Source of the DNA: Micromonospora halotolerans
GTDB taxonomy: Bacteria; Actinomycetota; Actinomycetes; Mycobacteriales; Micromonosporaceae
Direction: 5' to 3'
DNA length: 64,000 nucleotides
NCBI RefSeq assembly: GCF_032108445.1
Contig: NZ_CP134876.1
Span: 5,580,001 to 5,644,000, forward strand
Position 1 is the stretch's first letter; the number at the start of each line of letters is the position of its first letter. Positions 52,715-61,432 of the stretch are shown here, piece by piece. A program made the translations under genes and the position numbers. Under the pieces are notes generated by a model that had not been told where the DNA came from, did not search any database, and saw only the letters and a list, made by a program, of their open reading frames with translations.

Positions 52715-52743
52715 CGGGCCCCGGGTGCGACACCCGGGGCCCG
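52715..52743. terminator. Bidirectional terminator
   Basis: CGGGCCCCGGGTG (52715-52727), loop CGA, CACCCGGGGCCCG (52731-52743): a perfect 13-bp stem between the convergent small gene and the 5'-nucleotidase gene. Confidence 0.8.
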
Positions 52744-52759
52744 CCGTGACCGGTACGGA

Positions 52760-54550
52760 TCAGAAGACCGGCACGCCCTCGCGGACCAGCTTCCAGTTCG
52801 GCACGGAGAAGTCGGCCGGGCGGATGACGCCCTTGGCCTGCGCCCAGTCGATGAGCAGCTGGCGGATCTCCTGCTGCTGGTTGTAGACCTGGGTCTTCAC
52901 GATGCCCGGGAAGTTGCCACCACCGCTGCGCCGGTAGTTGTTGACCGCGACGACGAACTGGGCGTCCGCGGCGACCGGGGTGTCGGTGCCCGGCAGGACC
53001 AGGCGGGTGATCCGCTGGCCGACCGGCTTCGAGATGTCGATGTCGTAGTCGAGGCCGGAGATCACGTCGTAGTTGTAGTCCGGGACGGCCGGGTCGCTGA
53101 TCGTCTCCGGGTTGACCGCCGCGCCCACTCCGACGGTGACGAAGTACTTCGCGGAGTACTCCAGGTACGCCTTCACCTCGGCGCCGGTCATGACGACCGC
53201 CTCCAGGGTGTTGTCGAAGACGTACAGCCCGGCGACGTCGCGGATCCGCACGTCCCCGGCGGGGAAGACCGCGGTCCGGCTGAACGGCGACGCCTGCGAC
53301 AGCACCGGCAGGTTCGCGTACGCGGTGCCGGCCAGGGCCGCGGTGACGACCTCGGCCTGGACGTGGTTGATGAAGTCCAGGATCGGGGTGTCCTTGTACC
53401 GCGACTCGACGGTGGACAGCTCCACCTCCGACTGCGCCACGACCTGGTTGACGTACCCGACGGTCTTGGTGTGCTGGCCGCGGACGGCCGCGAGCACCGC
53501 CGGGTCCTCGACCACGGTGTTGGTGTTCAACATGGTCGAGCCCTTGCCGACGACCTTCCAGCGGCCCTTCTCCCGGGTCAGGGTGAAGTCCATCCGGGTG
53601 AGCCGCTGGCCCCACTTCGACGGCTCCGAGGTGAGCACCTGCGCGCCGGTGGCCGTGTTGGTGACGAACTTCTCCGGCACCTCGTTGTGGGCGTGGCCGA
53701 AGAGGATCGCGTCGATCCCCGGCACCTGCTCGGCGATCAGCGCGACCGGGTTCTCGTTCGGCAGCTCCGGGCCGTAGCTGGAGGTGCCGCTGTCGCCGCC
53801 GTGGGCGGAGATGATGACCAGGTCGGCGCCGCGCTCGCGCATCACCGGCACCCACGTGGCGGCGGTGGCCACCATGTCGGCGAAGACCAGCTTGCCCTCG
53901 ACGTTGCCCTTGTCCCAGATGGCCACGCCCGGGTTGGTGAGGCCGAGGATGCCGACCTTCAGCTTCGGCGCGTCGTGCCCGCCGAGGTCGACCTCCTTGA
54001 TCACGTACGGCAGGAAGGCCGGCTTGCCGGTCTTCTCGTTGATCGCGTTCGCCGCCAGGGCGGGGAAGCCGAGCTGGCCGATCCAGGTGGCGAGCAGCGG
54101 CAGGCCGTAGTTGAACTCGTGGTTGCCCAGCGTCACGGCGTCGTACTTCAGCACGTTCATGGCGTTGGCCATCGGGTGCGTCTCACCGGTGCTGGTGATC
54201 GGCTCCTGCTTGGCGTAGTAGGTGGCCAGCGGGGTGCCCTGGATGGTGTCGCCGGCGTCCAGCACGAGGGTCGCCTTACCCGTGCGCTGCGCGCGGATCT
54301 GGTTGACCAGGGTGGCCAGCTTCGCGACGCCGACGTCGTTGTGCTTGCTGTCGTCGAACTCGGCGTCCCGGTAGTAGTCCCAGTTGTAGACGTTGCCGTG
54401 GGTGTCCGAGGTGCCGAGGACCGTCAGGTCCCAGGTCTTCGGCGGCTTCGGCTTGGCCTCGGCGGGAGCGCCGGCGATCAGGGGGGCGGTCGCGGCGGCG
54501 GCCGCGACGGCCAGCACCTGGCGGCGCGAGGCGCCGGAGGAGGAGGTCAT
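52760..54550 (-). CDS. Secreted 5'-nucleotidase/UshA-like metallophosphatase
   Basis: 596 residues from ATG 54550 (GGAAGG upstream). An export signal with twin Arg (ASRRQVLAVAAAAATAPLIAG) suggests the Tat route. Metallophosphatase motifs: VLGTSDTHGN, LVLDAGDTIQGTPLA, VTLGNHEFNYG, VIISAHGGDSG and LFGHAHNEVPEKF. The C-terminal 5'-nucleotidase domain has SRTAVFPAGDVRIRDV, VFDNTLEAVVMTGAEVKAYLE and VVAVNNYRRSGGG. It hydrolyses nucleotides or cyclic nucleotides outside the cell and frees phosphate. Confidence 0.93.
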   Translation of the reverse strand: MTSSSGASRRQVLAVAAAAATAPLIAGAPAEAKPKPPKTWDLTVLGTSDTHGNVYNWDYYRDAEFDDSKHNDVGVAKLATLVNQIRAQRTGKATLVLDAGDTIQGTPLATYYAKQEPITSTGETHPMANAMNVLKYDAVTLGNHEFNYGLPLLATWIGQLGFPALAANAINEKTGKPAFLPYVIKEVDLGGHDAPKLKVGILGLTNPGVAIWDKGNVEGKLVFADMVATAATWVPVMRERGADLVIISAHGGDSGTSSYGPELPNENPVALIAEQVPGIDAILFGHAHNEVPEKFVTNTATGAQVLTSEPSKWGQRLTRMDFTLTREKGRWKVVGKGSTMLNTNTVVEDPAVLAAVRGQHTKTVGYVNQVVAQSEVELSTVESRYKDTPILDFINHVQAEVVTAALAGTAYANLPVLSQASPFSRTAVFPAGDVRIRDVAGLYVFDNTLEAVVMTGAEVKAYLEYSAKYFVTVGVGAAVNPETISDPAVPDYNYDVISGLDYDIDISKPVGQRITRLVLPGTDTPVAADAQFVVAVNNYRRSGGGNFPGIVKTQVYNQQQEIRQLLIDWAQAKGVIRPADFSVPNWKLVREGVPVF

Positions 54551-54656
54551 GAGGTGCCCTTCCATGGGGGTGGACGCGCCTCGTGGGCGCCGTTGCGCAC
54601 CATAACGACCAGCTGTCACAGACGCCACATCGCCCAGAGGTATCTCACACCAGCAG

Positions 54657-54676
54657 CGCCGCGGGGCCCCGCGGCG
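54657..54676. repeat. Perfect 20-bp palindrome in divergent promoter region
   Basis: CGCCGCGGGGCCCCGCGGCG lies between the 5'-nucleotidase and SDR genes (205-bp gap). It could be an operator or a transcription barrier. The self-complementarity may also be chance in such GC-rich DNA. Confidence 0.45.
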
Positions 54677-54755
54677 TAACACCCGCGGCCACCGTTTCCG
54701 CCCCCGCCCGCGGGGTAGGGCGGGGAGGACGGAGCGACGGCCCGAGGGAGACCCG

Positions 54756-55658
54756 GTGAGCGACGACCAGTACACCCAGCAGGACCCCACCCGCCAGTAC
54801 GGTCAGCGGCAGGGCCAGCCCGGCCAGCAGCAGTCGGCGCCCGGCACGGAACGCGAGATGGGCCCGAAGCCGGACCACGGTGAGGAATCATACCGGGGCA
54901 GCGACCGGCTCAGCGGCAAGCGGGCGGTGATCACCGGCGGTGACTCGGGCATCGGCCGGGCGGTCGCCATCGCCTACGCCCGCGAGGGCGCCGACGTGCT
55001 GATCTCCTACCTCGGCGAGGAGGAGGAGGCGGACGCCCGGGAGACCGTGCGGCTCGTCGAGCAGGCCGGGCGCAAGGGCGTCGCCGTGCGGTGCGACGTG
55101 CGGGAGGAGGCGAACTGCCGGAGCCTGATCGAGCGAGCGCTGGCCGACCTCGGCGGCATCGACATCCTCGTCAACAACGCGGCCTTCCAGATGTCGCAGG
55201 ACCGGGGCCTGCTCGACATCAGCACCGAGCAGTTCGACCGGGTCGTCAAGACCAACGTGTACGCCATGTTCTGGCTCTGCAAGCTGGCCGTGCCGCACCT
55301 GCCCGAGGGCTCGGCGATCATCAACACCTCCTCGATCCAGGCGTTCGACCCGTCGCCGCACCTGCTGGACTACGCCACCACCAAGGCGGCCATCGCCAAC
55401 TTCACCAAGGCCCTCGCGCTGAACCTGGCCGGCCAGGGCATCCGGGTCAACGCCGTCGCGCCCGGCCCGGTCTGGACGCCCCTGATCCCGGCCACCATGC
55501 CCGAGGAGAAGGTGAAGCAGTTCGGCACCGACACGCCCATGGGTCGCCCCGGCCAGCCCGCCGAGCTGGCGCCCGCGTACGTCTTCTTCGCCTCCCAGGA
55601 ATCCAGCTACGTGACCGGGGAGATCCTCGGCGTGACCGGCGGCCGGCCCACCAAGTGA
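54756..55658 (+). CDS. SDR oxidoreductase with Gln-rich N terminus (YghA-like)
   Basis: 300 residues starting at GTG 54756. The first 45 residues are Gln/Gly-rich and polar (QQDPTRQYGQRQGQPGQQQ), then GPKPDHGEESYRGS, as in the general-stress SDR group (YghA, YhdF, GsiB-like neighbours). The SDR core follows: TGGDSGIGRAVA, VNNAAFQMSQ, NTSSIQAF, YATTKAA. The C terminus is VTGEILGVTGGRPTK. NADP-dependent reductase, substrate unknown, often part of the stress response. Confidence 0.92.
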   Translation: MSDDQYTQQDPTRQYGQRQGQPGQQQSAPGTEREMGPKPDHGEESYRGSDRLSGKRAVITGGDSGIGRAVAIAYAREGADVLISYLGEEEEADARETVRLVEQAGRKGVAVRCDVREEANCRSLIERALADLGGIDILVNNAAFQMSQDRGLLDISTEQFDRVVKTNVYAMFWLCKLAVPHLPEGSAIINTSSIQAFDPSPHLLDYATTKAAIANFTKALALNLAGQGIRVNAVAPGPVWTPLIPATMPEEKVKQFGTDTPMGRPGQPAELAPAYVFFASQESSYVTGEILGVTGGRPTK

Positions 55659-55683
55659 CGCGACCGCCCGGCCGCGCGGGTGG

Positions 55684-56337
55684 TCAGCGCGGCCAGGCGG
55701 CCATCCGGCGGCGGACCTCGGCGACCTGGCCGGGGTCCAGGCCGTAGCGGGCGAACCGGCGGTCCGGCACCCGGTCCAGGTAGCGCCCGGCCGCCCGGAC
55801 GTCGTCGTCGTCCAGCGCGGGGTCCACCTGCCGGGCCAGCTCCAGCAGCTCGGCCACCGCGTACCGGTCCAGCGCGGCCGACACGTCGATGTAGTCCCGG
55901 ACCTCCCGGCGGTTGACCAGCGCGGCGGTCTTGTTGGCGATGAGGTCCCGGACGTCCATCACCGGGCCCAGGTCCATCACCACCGGGCTGCGGTACCGGT
56001 CGAGCCGGGCCAGGCTGAGCCGGATCTGCCGGCCGTCCCGGCTCACCACGAAGTCCCGCAGGTCCCGGTCGTAGCCATCGAACAGCTCGCCCAGCTCGCT
56101 GCCCGGATCGGCGTCGGCCACCCGGTAGCCGGCCCGTTCCAGGGCGGCCCGCACCCCGGCCGCGGCCGCGGCGGCCGCGCCCTCCACGTCGGCGAACAGG
56201 TCCACGTCCTCCGTCGGCCGGGTGACCAGGCCGTGCGCTGCCCAGGCCACCCCGCCGCCCAGCACGAACCGGTGCGGGCCGGCGGCCGCGAGGGCCACCC
56301 GGGCCACCTCCCGGTAGAAGTCGTGCAGGTGGGTCAC
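55684..56337 (-). CDS. AbiEii-like nucleotidyltransferase (putative toxin)
   Basis: 217 residues from GTG 56337, which overlaps the upstream stop (GTGA). The nucleotidyltransferase site is FVLGGGVAWAAHGLVTRPTEDVDLFAD: the GG motif and the Asp-x-Asp metal pair. A conserved lysine lies in VRDLIANKTAALVNRREVRDYIDVSA, as in AbiEii/MenT proteins. Such enzymes add nucleotides to tRNA or use GTP as toxins. The small gene just upstream would be the antitoxin. Toxicity is inferred only from family and layout. Confidence 0.8.
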   Translation of the reverse strand: MTHLHDFYREVARVALAAAGPHRFVLGGGVAWAAHGLVTRPTEDVDLFADVEGAAAAAAAGVRAALERAGYRVADADPGSELGELFDGYDRDLRDFVVSRDGRQIRLSLARLDRYRSPVVMDLGPVMDVRDLIANKTAALVNRREVRDYIDVSAALDRYAVAELLELARQVDPALDDDDVRAAGRYLDRVPDRRFARYGLDPGQVAEVRRRMAAWPR

Positions 56338-56660
56338 GCGGCGCGCAGGCCCCGGTGCCGGCTCTCCCACGCGAGGCGTACGCCCCGGGGCAGGTTCAAC
56401 AGCGGCCACACCCGGCGCAGCGTCCCCCCGTGGATCAGCTCGCGCAGATCCTCGACGCGGCTCGTCTCGCGCAGCACGTTCTCGTACATCCAGAGCAGGT
56501 CGTCGGGGTCGCCCAGGTCGAAGGCGCGCTCGCTGCTCCACATCAGGCGCACCGGCAGCTCCACGATGCCCCGGGTGGGGCCGGCGAGCTCGCCGAGGGT
56601 GCGCGCCACCACGGCGGGTCGCCCAGGACGGGCGAGGTACGCGGTGCTGGTGGCCGACAT
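56334..56660 (-). CDS. Putative antitoxin-like partner of the AbiEii-like gene
   Basis: 108 residues from ATG 56660. No known domain is certain. It begins MSATSTAYLARPGRPAVVA and includes LRETSRVEDLRELIHGGTLRRVWPLLNLP. It has no obvious helix-turn-helix. The 4-bp overlap with the nucleotidyltransferase and its position first in the pair are typical of an antitoxin or accessory protein. Confidence 0.65.
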   Translation of the reverse strand: MSATSTAYLARPGRPAVVARTLGELAGPTRGIVELPVRLMWSSERAFDLGDPDDLLWMYENVLRETSRVEDLRELIHGGTLRRVWPLLNLPRGVRLAWESRHRGLRAA

Positions 56661-56764
56661 GGTGTCAGGGTAACCCCTGTCCGGCGTTTTCCCCTCGCCC
56701 TGACCTGCCACCCGCCGACCCCCGAGCGTTGACTCGACCGGTCCGCGCCGTTCGGTGACGCCCC

Positions 56765-57077
56765 GCCCGGCCTGGGGTGGTTGTCCGGATCGGGGCTGTG
56801 ATCCGCGGCATCCCGGTGGCGGAATGGCGGGTGGGTGGGGGTCGTTGTATCCCCGTGAACGACCGAGGAGGACGGCCCCCGAGGCGGGTGCCCGAGGCCC
56901 GGAATGATGGCGGGCCGGCGGTCGTTGTACATGGTCCGGCGCGATGAAGTGGCCCCCCCGGCCCCGCGCTGATGATCCCCCCGAGTGACTTCTTCGAGCG
57001 CCTGACGGTGCTTGCGCACGCCAGCTTGCCGACCCCCCGGTCGGGGTGTGCGTCGACCCCCGAATGGAGCTACCCCC
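56765..57077 (+). promoter_or_regulatory. Long conserved leader of lysozyme-like paralogue 3
   Basis: Matches the leader of paralogue 2 (46,055-46,389). Conserved blocks: the hairpin GGTCGTT...AACGACC with -10-like TGTATCC inside, GGAATGATGG, GATGATCCCCC, GACTTCTTCGAGCGCCTGACGG, and CCGACC-cccc-GGTCGG. The gap 56,661-57,077 between divergent genes holds no other gene and must also carry the promoter of the minus-strand toxin-like pair. Confidence 0.6.
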
Positions 57078-57665
57078 ATGAACACGATGCTGCGTAAGAG
57101 CGTGCTGGGTATTGCCGGTCTGGCGTTCGCCGGTGGTCTGGCTGCCGGTCCGCTGAACCATCAGGAGACGGCGCCGGTGACCGGGCTGTCGGAGGCGGCG
57201 GTGGTGCAGGCCGACAAGCCGGACATGGGCAAGCTGATCCCGCACGGTGTGCAGGGCGCCCAGTCGCACATCGACCTGAACGACGAGCAGGTGGGCAACG
57301 CGAAGGCGATCATTGCCGCCACGAAGAAGGCCGGCCTGCCGGAGCGGGCGGCGGTCATCTCGATCGCGACGAGCCTGCAGGAGTCGAAGCTGGAGAACCT
57401 GGGTCACCTCGGCGACATGAACGACCATGACTCGCTGGGCCTGTTCCAGCAGCGCCCGTCCAGTGGTTGGGGCACGCCGGAGCAGATCACCGATCCGGAG
57501 TACTCGACGCTGGCGTTCCTGAAGGGTCTGAAGCAGGTCGACGGCTGGCAGGACATGCCGCTGACCGAGGCCGCCCAGACCGTGCAGGTCTCGGCCTACC
57601 CCGACGCGTACGCGCAGTGGGAGCAGCAGGCCGCCGACATCGTCGCCCAGTACTGGAACAGCTGA
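57078..57665 (+). CDS. Secreted lysozyme-fold protein, paralogue 3
   Basis: 195 residues from ATG 57078. Signal peptide MNTMLRKSVLGIAGLAFAGG, a linker (EAAVVQADKPDMGKLIPHGV) that resembles the linker of paralogue 1 (DREKLIPRGVEGAQS), then the domain with ISIATSLQESKLENLGHLG and DHDSLGLFQQRPSSGWGTPEQI. It therefore combines the signal sequence of paralogue 2 with a linker closer to paralogue 1. It lies about 10.7 kb from paralogue 2 in the same direction. Confidence 0.85.
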   Translation: MNTMLRKSVLGIAGLAFAGGLAAGPLNHQETAPVTGLSEAAVVQADKPDMGKLIPHGVQGAQSHIDLNDEQVGNAKAIIAATKKAGLPERAAVISIATSLQESKLENLGHLGDMNDHDSLGLFQQRPSSGWGTPEQITDPEYSTLAFLKGLKQVDGWQDMPLTEAAQTVQVSAYPDAYAQWEQQAADIVAQYWNS

Positions 57666-57672
57666 GTCGGCA

Positions 57673-57713
57673 ACCGGTGGCCGGCACCCGGGAACGGGGT
57701 GCCGGCCACCGGT
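57673..57713. terminator. Terminator of lysozyme-like paralogue 3
   Basis: ACCGGTGGCCGGCACCC (57673-57689), loop GGGAACG, GGGTGCCGGCCACCGGT (57697-57713): perfect 17-bp stem, 7 bp after the stop. Compared with the terminator of paralogue 2, a C-G pair has become G-C with both arms changed. Confidence 0.85.
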
Positions 57714-57769
57714 GACCGCCGTCACCGACAACCGGCGGAAGAACGAGCGAGCCAGTACCGTTGTGCAGA

Positions 57770-57879
57770 GCGTCGGTGTGTCCAGTGTCCCCGGGCCTCA
57801 CCTAAATTGCCTTCGCGGAATACCGTTCGGCTGGAGCCGCGTCGCGCCACTCGCCGAGAGGCGACCTGCACACCGACGC
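57770..57879 (+). ncRNA. Candidate structured leader RNA of the fdh operon
   Basis: An 11-bp perfect stem (GCGTCGGTGTG 57770-57780 with CACACCGACGC 57869-57879) closes a 110-nt element. Inside are CC-ttcgc-GG within ATT/AAT, CGGC-tgga-GCCG, and TCGCC-gaga-GGCGA with a GNRA loop. A -10-like TACCGT at 57756-57761 would start the RNA at the foot of the closing stem. A terminator hairpin follows one base later (57881). This is riboswitch-like architecture. The text ACTCGCCGAGAGGCGAC recalls the 3' part of molybdenum-cofactor RNAs, but the match is too short to assign. Confidence 0.45.
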
Positions 57880-57880
57880 C

Positions 57881-57916
57881 CAGCGGCGCCCCGGCCATCC
57901 GGCCGGGGCGCCGCTG
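57881..57916 (+). terminator. Attenuator-like terminator ahead of fdhA
   Basis: CAGCGGCGCCCCGGCC (57881-57896), loop ATCC, GGCCGGGGCGCCGCTG (57901-57916), then TTTCTG. A perfect 16-bp stem placed between the structured leader and the formate dehydrogenase genes, and not directly behind a coding region. Confidence 0.75.
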
Positions 57917-58035
57917 TTTCTGCGTCTCCCGGGCTGCACCGCGACCCCGCCCGGCCGGGGCGCCGCTGTTTCTGCGTCTCCCGGGCTGCACCGCGACCCC
58001 GCCGGGCCGGGGCGCCGCTGTTTTCCGCGTCCTGG
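57901..58035 (+). repeat. 52-bp tandem repeat carrying the terminator's right arm
   Basis: Units start at 57901, 57953 and 58005 (period 52). The first two are nearly identical; the third keeps about 30 bp (GGCCGGGGCGCCGCTGTTTT) and then diverges. Each unit begins with the right arm of the terminator, so the single left arm could pair with any of three partners. The rest of 57,666-58,108 has no gene. Confidence 0.85.
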
Positions 58036-58108
58036 GTCGCGAGCACACCTCGGCTGGCCTAATGTTCAAGAGGTCAGCTACCCGCCAGCCGGGAAGGGGG
58101 TGCGCCGC

Positions 58109-61100
58109 ATGGGGGTGAAGACCTTCATCCAGGGGTGGCCGGTCTACCGGCAGCTCACCGGCACCGACCCGCTCGGTCGGGGCGCCGCGGCGCAGTCGGC
58201 CCGCTCGGCGGCGCTGACCGCGCGCACCGAGACCGCCGACAGCATGGCCCGCTCGGTCTGCCCCTACTGCGCGGTGGGCTGCGGGCAGCGGGTCTTCGTC
58301 TCCGACGGGCAGGTCACCCAGATCGAGGGCGACCCGGACAGCCCGATCTCCCGCGGCCGGCTCTGCCCCAAGGGTTCGGCCAGCAAGAGCCTGGTGACCA
58401 GCCCGCTGCGGCAGACCAAGGTGCGCTACCGCCGGCCGTACGGCACGGAGTGGGAGGACCTGGATCTCGACGTCGCGCTCGACATGATCGCCGACCGGAT
58501 CCTGGCCGCCCGCGACGAGACCTGGGAGGACGTCGACGACCAGGGCCGCCCGCTCAACCGGACGCTGGGCATCTCCAGCCTGGGCGGGGCGACGCTGGAC
58601 AACGAGGAGAACTACCTCATCAAGAAGCTGTTCACGGCGATGGGGGCCCTCCAGATCGAGAACCAGGCCCGCATTTGACACTCCGCCACCGTCCCCGGTC
58701 TGGGGACCAGCTTCGGTCGCGGCGGCGCGACGGACTTCCAGCAGGACCTGGTCAACGCTGACGTCATCGTCATCCAGGGCTCCAACATGGCCGAGGCCCA
58801 CCCGGTGGGCTTCCAGTGGGTGATGGAGGCCAAGAAGCGTGGCGCCAAGGTCTTCCACGTGGACCCCCGGTTCACCCGGACCAGCGCGCTCGCCGACACG
58901 TACCTGCCCATCCGGGCGGGCACCGACATCGCGCTGCTCGGCGGCGTGGTGCGGTACATCCTGGACAACGAGCTGGACTTCCGGGAGTACGTGCTGACGT
59001 ACACCAACGCGGCCACCGTCGTCAGCGAGCGGTTCGCCGACACCGAGGACCTCGACGGGCTCTTCTCCGGCTACAACCCGGAGACCGGCTCGTACGACCA
59101 GACCACCTGGCAGTACGAGGGGCACGAGAGCGAGTCCGCGGAGCGGGGCACCGGCAAGGAGCGCGACAGCGCGGCCGGCCTGCGGCACGAGTCGCACGGC
59201 ATGCCCGTGCCGGCGCAGACCCAACGCGACGAGACGTTGCAGCACCCGCGCTGCGTCTACCAGATCCTCAAGCGGCACTTCGCCCGCTACACGCCGGAGA
59301 TGGTGGCCCGGGTCTGCGGCATCCCCGAGGAGAAGTTCCTGGAGCTGGCCCGTGCCTGGACGGAGAACTCCGGGCGGGAGCGGACCGGGGCTCTGGTCTA
59401 CTCGGTGGGCTGGACCCAGCACACCGTCGGCGTGCAGTACATCCGCACCGGCGCCATCATCCAGACCCTGCTGGGCAACATGGGCCGGCCGGGCGGCGGC
59501 ATCCTGGCGCTGCGCGGGCACGCCAGCATCCAGGGCTCCACCGACATCCCGACCCTGTTCAACCTGCTGCCCGGCTACCTGCCGATGCCGCACCACGCCG
59601 ACCACCCGACCTTCGACGAGTGGGTGGACAGCATCCGGCACCCCGGCCAGAAGGGCTTCTGGGGCAACTCCCGGGCCTTCGCGGCGAGCCTGCTCAAGGC
59701 GTACTGGGGGGACGCGGCGACGCCGGAGAACGACTTCTGCTACGGCTACCTGCCCCGGATGACCGGCGACCACGGCACCTACCAGCAGGTGCTCAACATG
59801 ATCGACGGCAAGATCAAGGGTTACTTCCTGCTCGGCCAGAACCCGGCGGTCGGCTCGGCGCACGGCCGCGCCCAGCGGCTCGGCATGGCCAACCTGGACT
59901 GGCTGGTCGTCCGCGACCTGTTCATGATCGAGAGCGCCACCTTCTGGCGGAACAGCCCGGAGATCGCCACCGGCGAGATCGTGCCGGAGGAGTGCCGCAC
60001 CGAGGTGTTCTTCCTGCCCGCCGCGTCGCACGTGGAGAAGGAGGGCACCTTCACCCAGACCCAGCGGCTGCTCCAGTGGCGGGAGAAGGCCCTCGACCCG
60101 CCGGGCGACTGCCGCTCCGAGCTGTGGTTCTTCTACCACCTCGGCCGGGTGCTGCGGGAGAAGCTGGCCGGCTCCACCAAACCCCGCGACCGGGCGCTGC
60201 TCGACCTGGCCTGGGACTACCCGACGCACGGCCCGGACGCCGAGCCGAGCGCCGAGGCGGTGCTCAAGGAGATCAACGGCTACGAGGTGGCCACCGGCCG
60301 CCTGCTCGGCGGTTTCCCGGAGGCCAGGGACGACGGTTCCACCGCCGTCGGCTGCTGGATCTACACCGGTGTCTATGCCGACGGCGTCAACCAGGCGGCC
60401 CGCCGCAAGTCCCGGCACGAGCAGGACTGGGTGGCCGCCGAGTGGGGCTGGGCCTGGCCGGCCAACCGGCGCATCCTCTACAACCGCGCCTCGGCCGACC
60501 CGGAGGGCCGGCCGTGGAGCGAGCGCAAGAAGTACGTCTGGTGGGACGCCGACAAGGGCGAGTGGACTGGCTACGACGTGCCGGACTTCGAGAAGACCAA
60601 ACCGCCGAGCTACCGGCCTCCGGAGGGTGCCGCGGGTCCGGCAGCCCTCGCCGGGGACGACCCGTTCGTCATGCAGGGCGACGGCAAGGCCTGGCTGTAC
60701 GCGCCCACCGGCGTGCTCGACGGGCCGCTGCCGACGCACTACGAGCCGGCCGAGTCCCCGATGCGCAACCCGCTCTACGGGCAGCAGGCCAACCCGACCC
60801 GGAAGGTCTACGAGCACCCGGTGAACTCGGTCAACCCGAGCCCGCCCGAGCCGCACAGCCAGGTCTTCCCGTACGTGTTCTCGGTCAGCCGGCTCACCGA
60901 GCACCACACGGCCGGTGGGATGAGCCGGACCGTGCCGCGCCTGGCCGAGCTGCAACCGGAGATGTTCGTCGAGGTGTCCCCGGAGCTGGCCGCCGAGGTC
61001 GGGCTGACGCACCTCGGCTGGGCGCACCTGGTCAGCGGCCGCGCGGTGATCGAGGCGCGGGTCCTGGTCACCGACCGGCTCACCCCGCTGCGGGTCGACG

Positions 61101-61432
61101 GCCGGGTGATCCACCAGCTCTGGTTGCCGTACCACTTCGGCAGCGAGGGCCTGGTCACCGGCGACTCCGCCAACGACCTGTTCGGCATCACCCTGGACCC
61201 GAACGTGCTCATCCAGGAGAGCAAGGTGGGCACCTGCGACGTGCGGCCGGGCCGCCGGCCCACCGGGCCGGCCCTGCTCGACCTGGTCGCCGACTACCAG
61301 CGGCGGGCCGGGCTGACGCCGGGCCGGAAGGTGCCGCTGGTCACCACCGGCACGGCGGGCGGGGACGACGCCGCCGGCAGCACCGACGAGCGGTCCGCCG
61401 ACGCGGCGCGGGACAGGGGCGGGGATGCCTGA
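58109..61432 (+). CDS. fdhA: Formate dehydrogenase catalytic subunit, selenocysteine protein (UGA read through)
   Basis: 1107 residues including selenocysteine at codon 190 (TGA 58676-58678). ATG 58109 follows GGAAGGGG by 9 nt. The 4Fe-4S ligands are Cys51, Cys54, Cys58 and Cys86 (SVCPYCAVGCG, RLCPKG). The frame is the same on both sides of TGA: NQARI-U-HSATVPGLGTSFGRGG, which matches the NQARVUH context of FdnG-type enzymes, and a SECIS hairpin lies 12 nt downstream. The remaining domains are the molybdopterin-binding ones (VIQGSNMAEAHPVGFQW, LLGNMGRPGGGI, FLLGQNPAVGS, VEKEGTFTQTQRLLQW). No Tat signal is visible, so the subunit should stay in the cytoplasm. It oxidises formate to CO2 and passes electrons to FdhB. 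A Sec-decoding system must exist elsewhere in the genome. Confidence 0.95.
58676..58707 (+). promoter_or_regulatory. Selenocysteine UGA codon and bacterial SECIS hairpin
   Basis: TGA (58676-58678), 12 nt, then GTCCCC (58691-58696), loop GGTCT (58697-58701), GGGGAC (58702-58707). The loop GGUCU and the 11-12-nt distance are those of the E. coli fdhF SECIS, which binds SelB. The hairpin is within the coding sequence. Confidence 0.9.

Noticed and set aside
57770..57879. tRNA-Sec (selC) ahead of fdhA
   Set aside because: The element has an 11-bp closing stem, but no convincing anticodon arm with TCA and no T-loop of the right form.
58676..58678. TGA as a nonsense mutation making fdhA a pseudogene
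   Set aside because: The context, conserved Sec position, unchanged frame on both sides and SECIS hairpin argue for selenocysteine.
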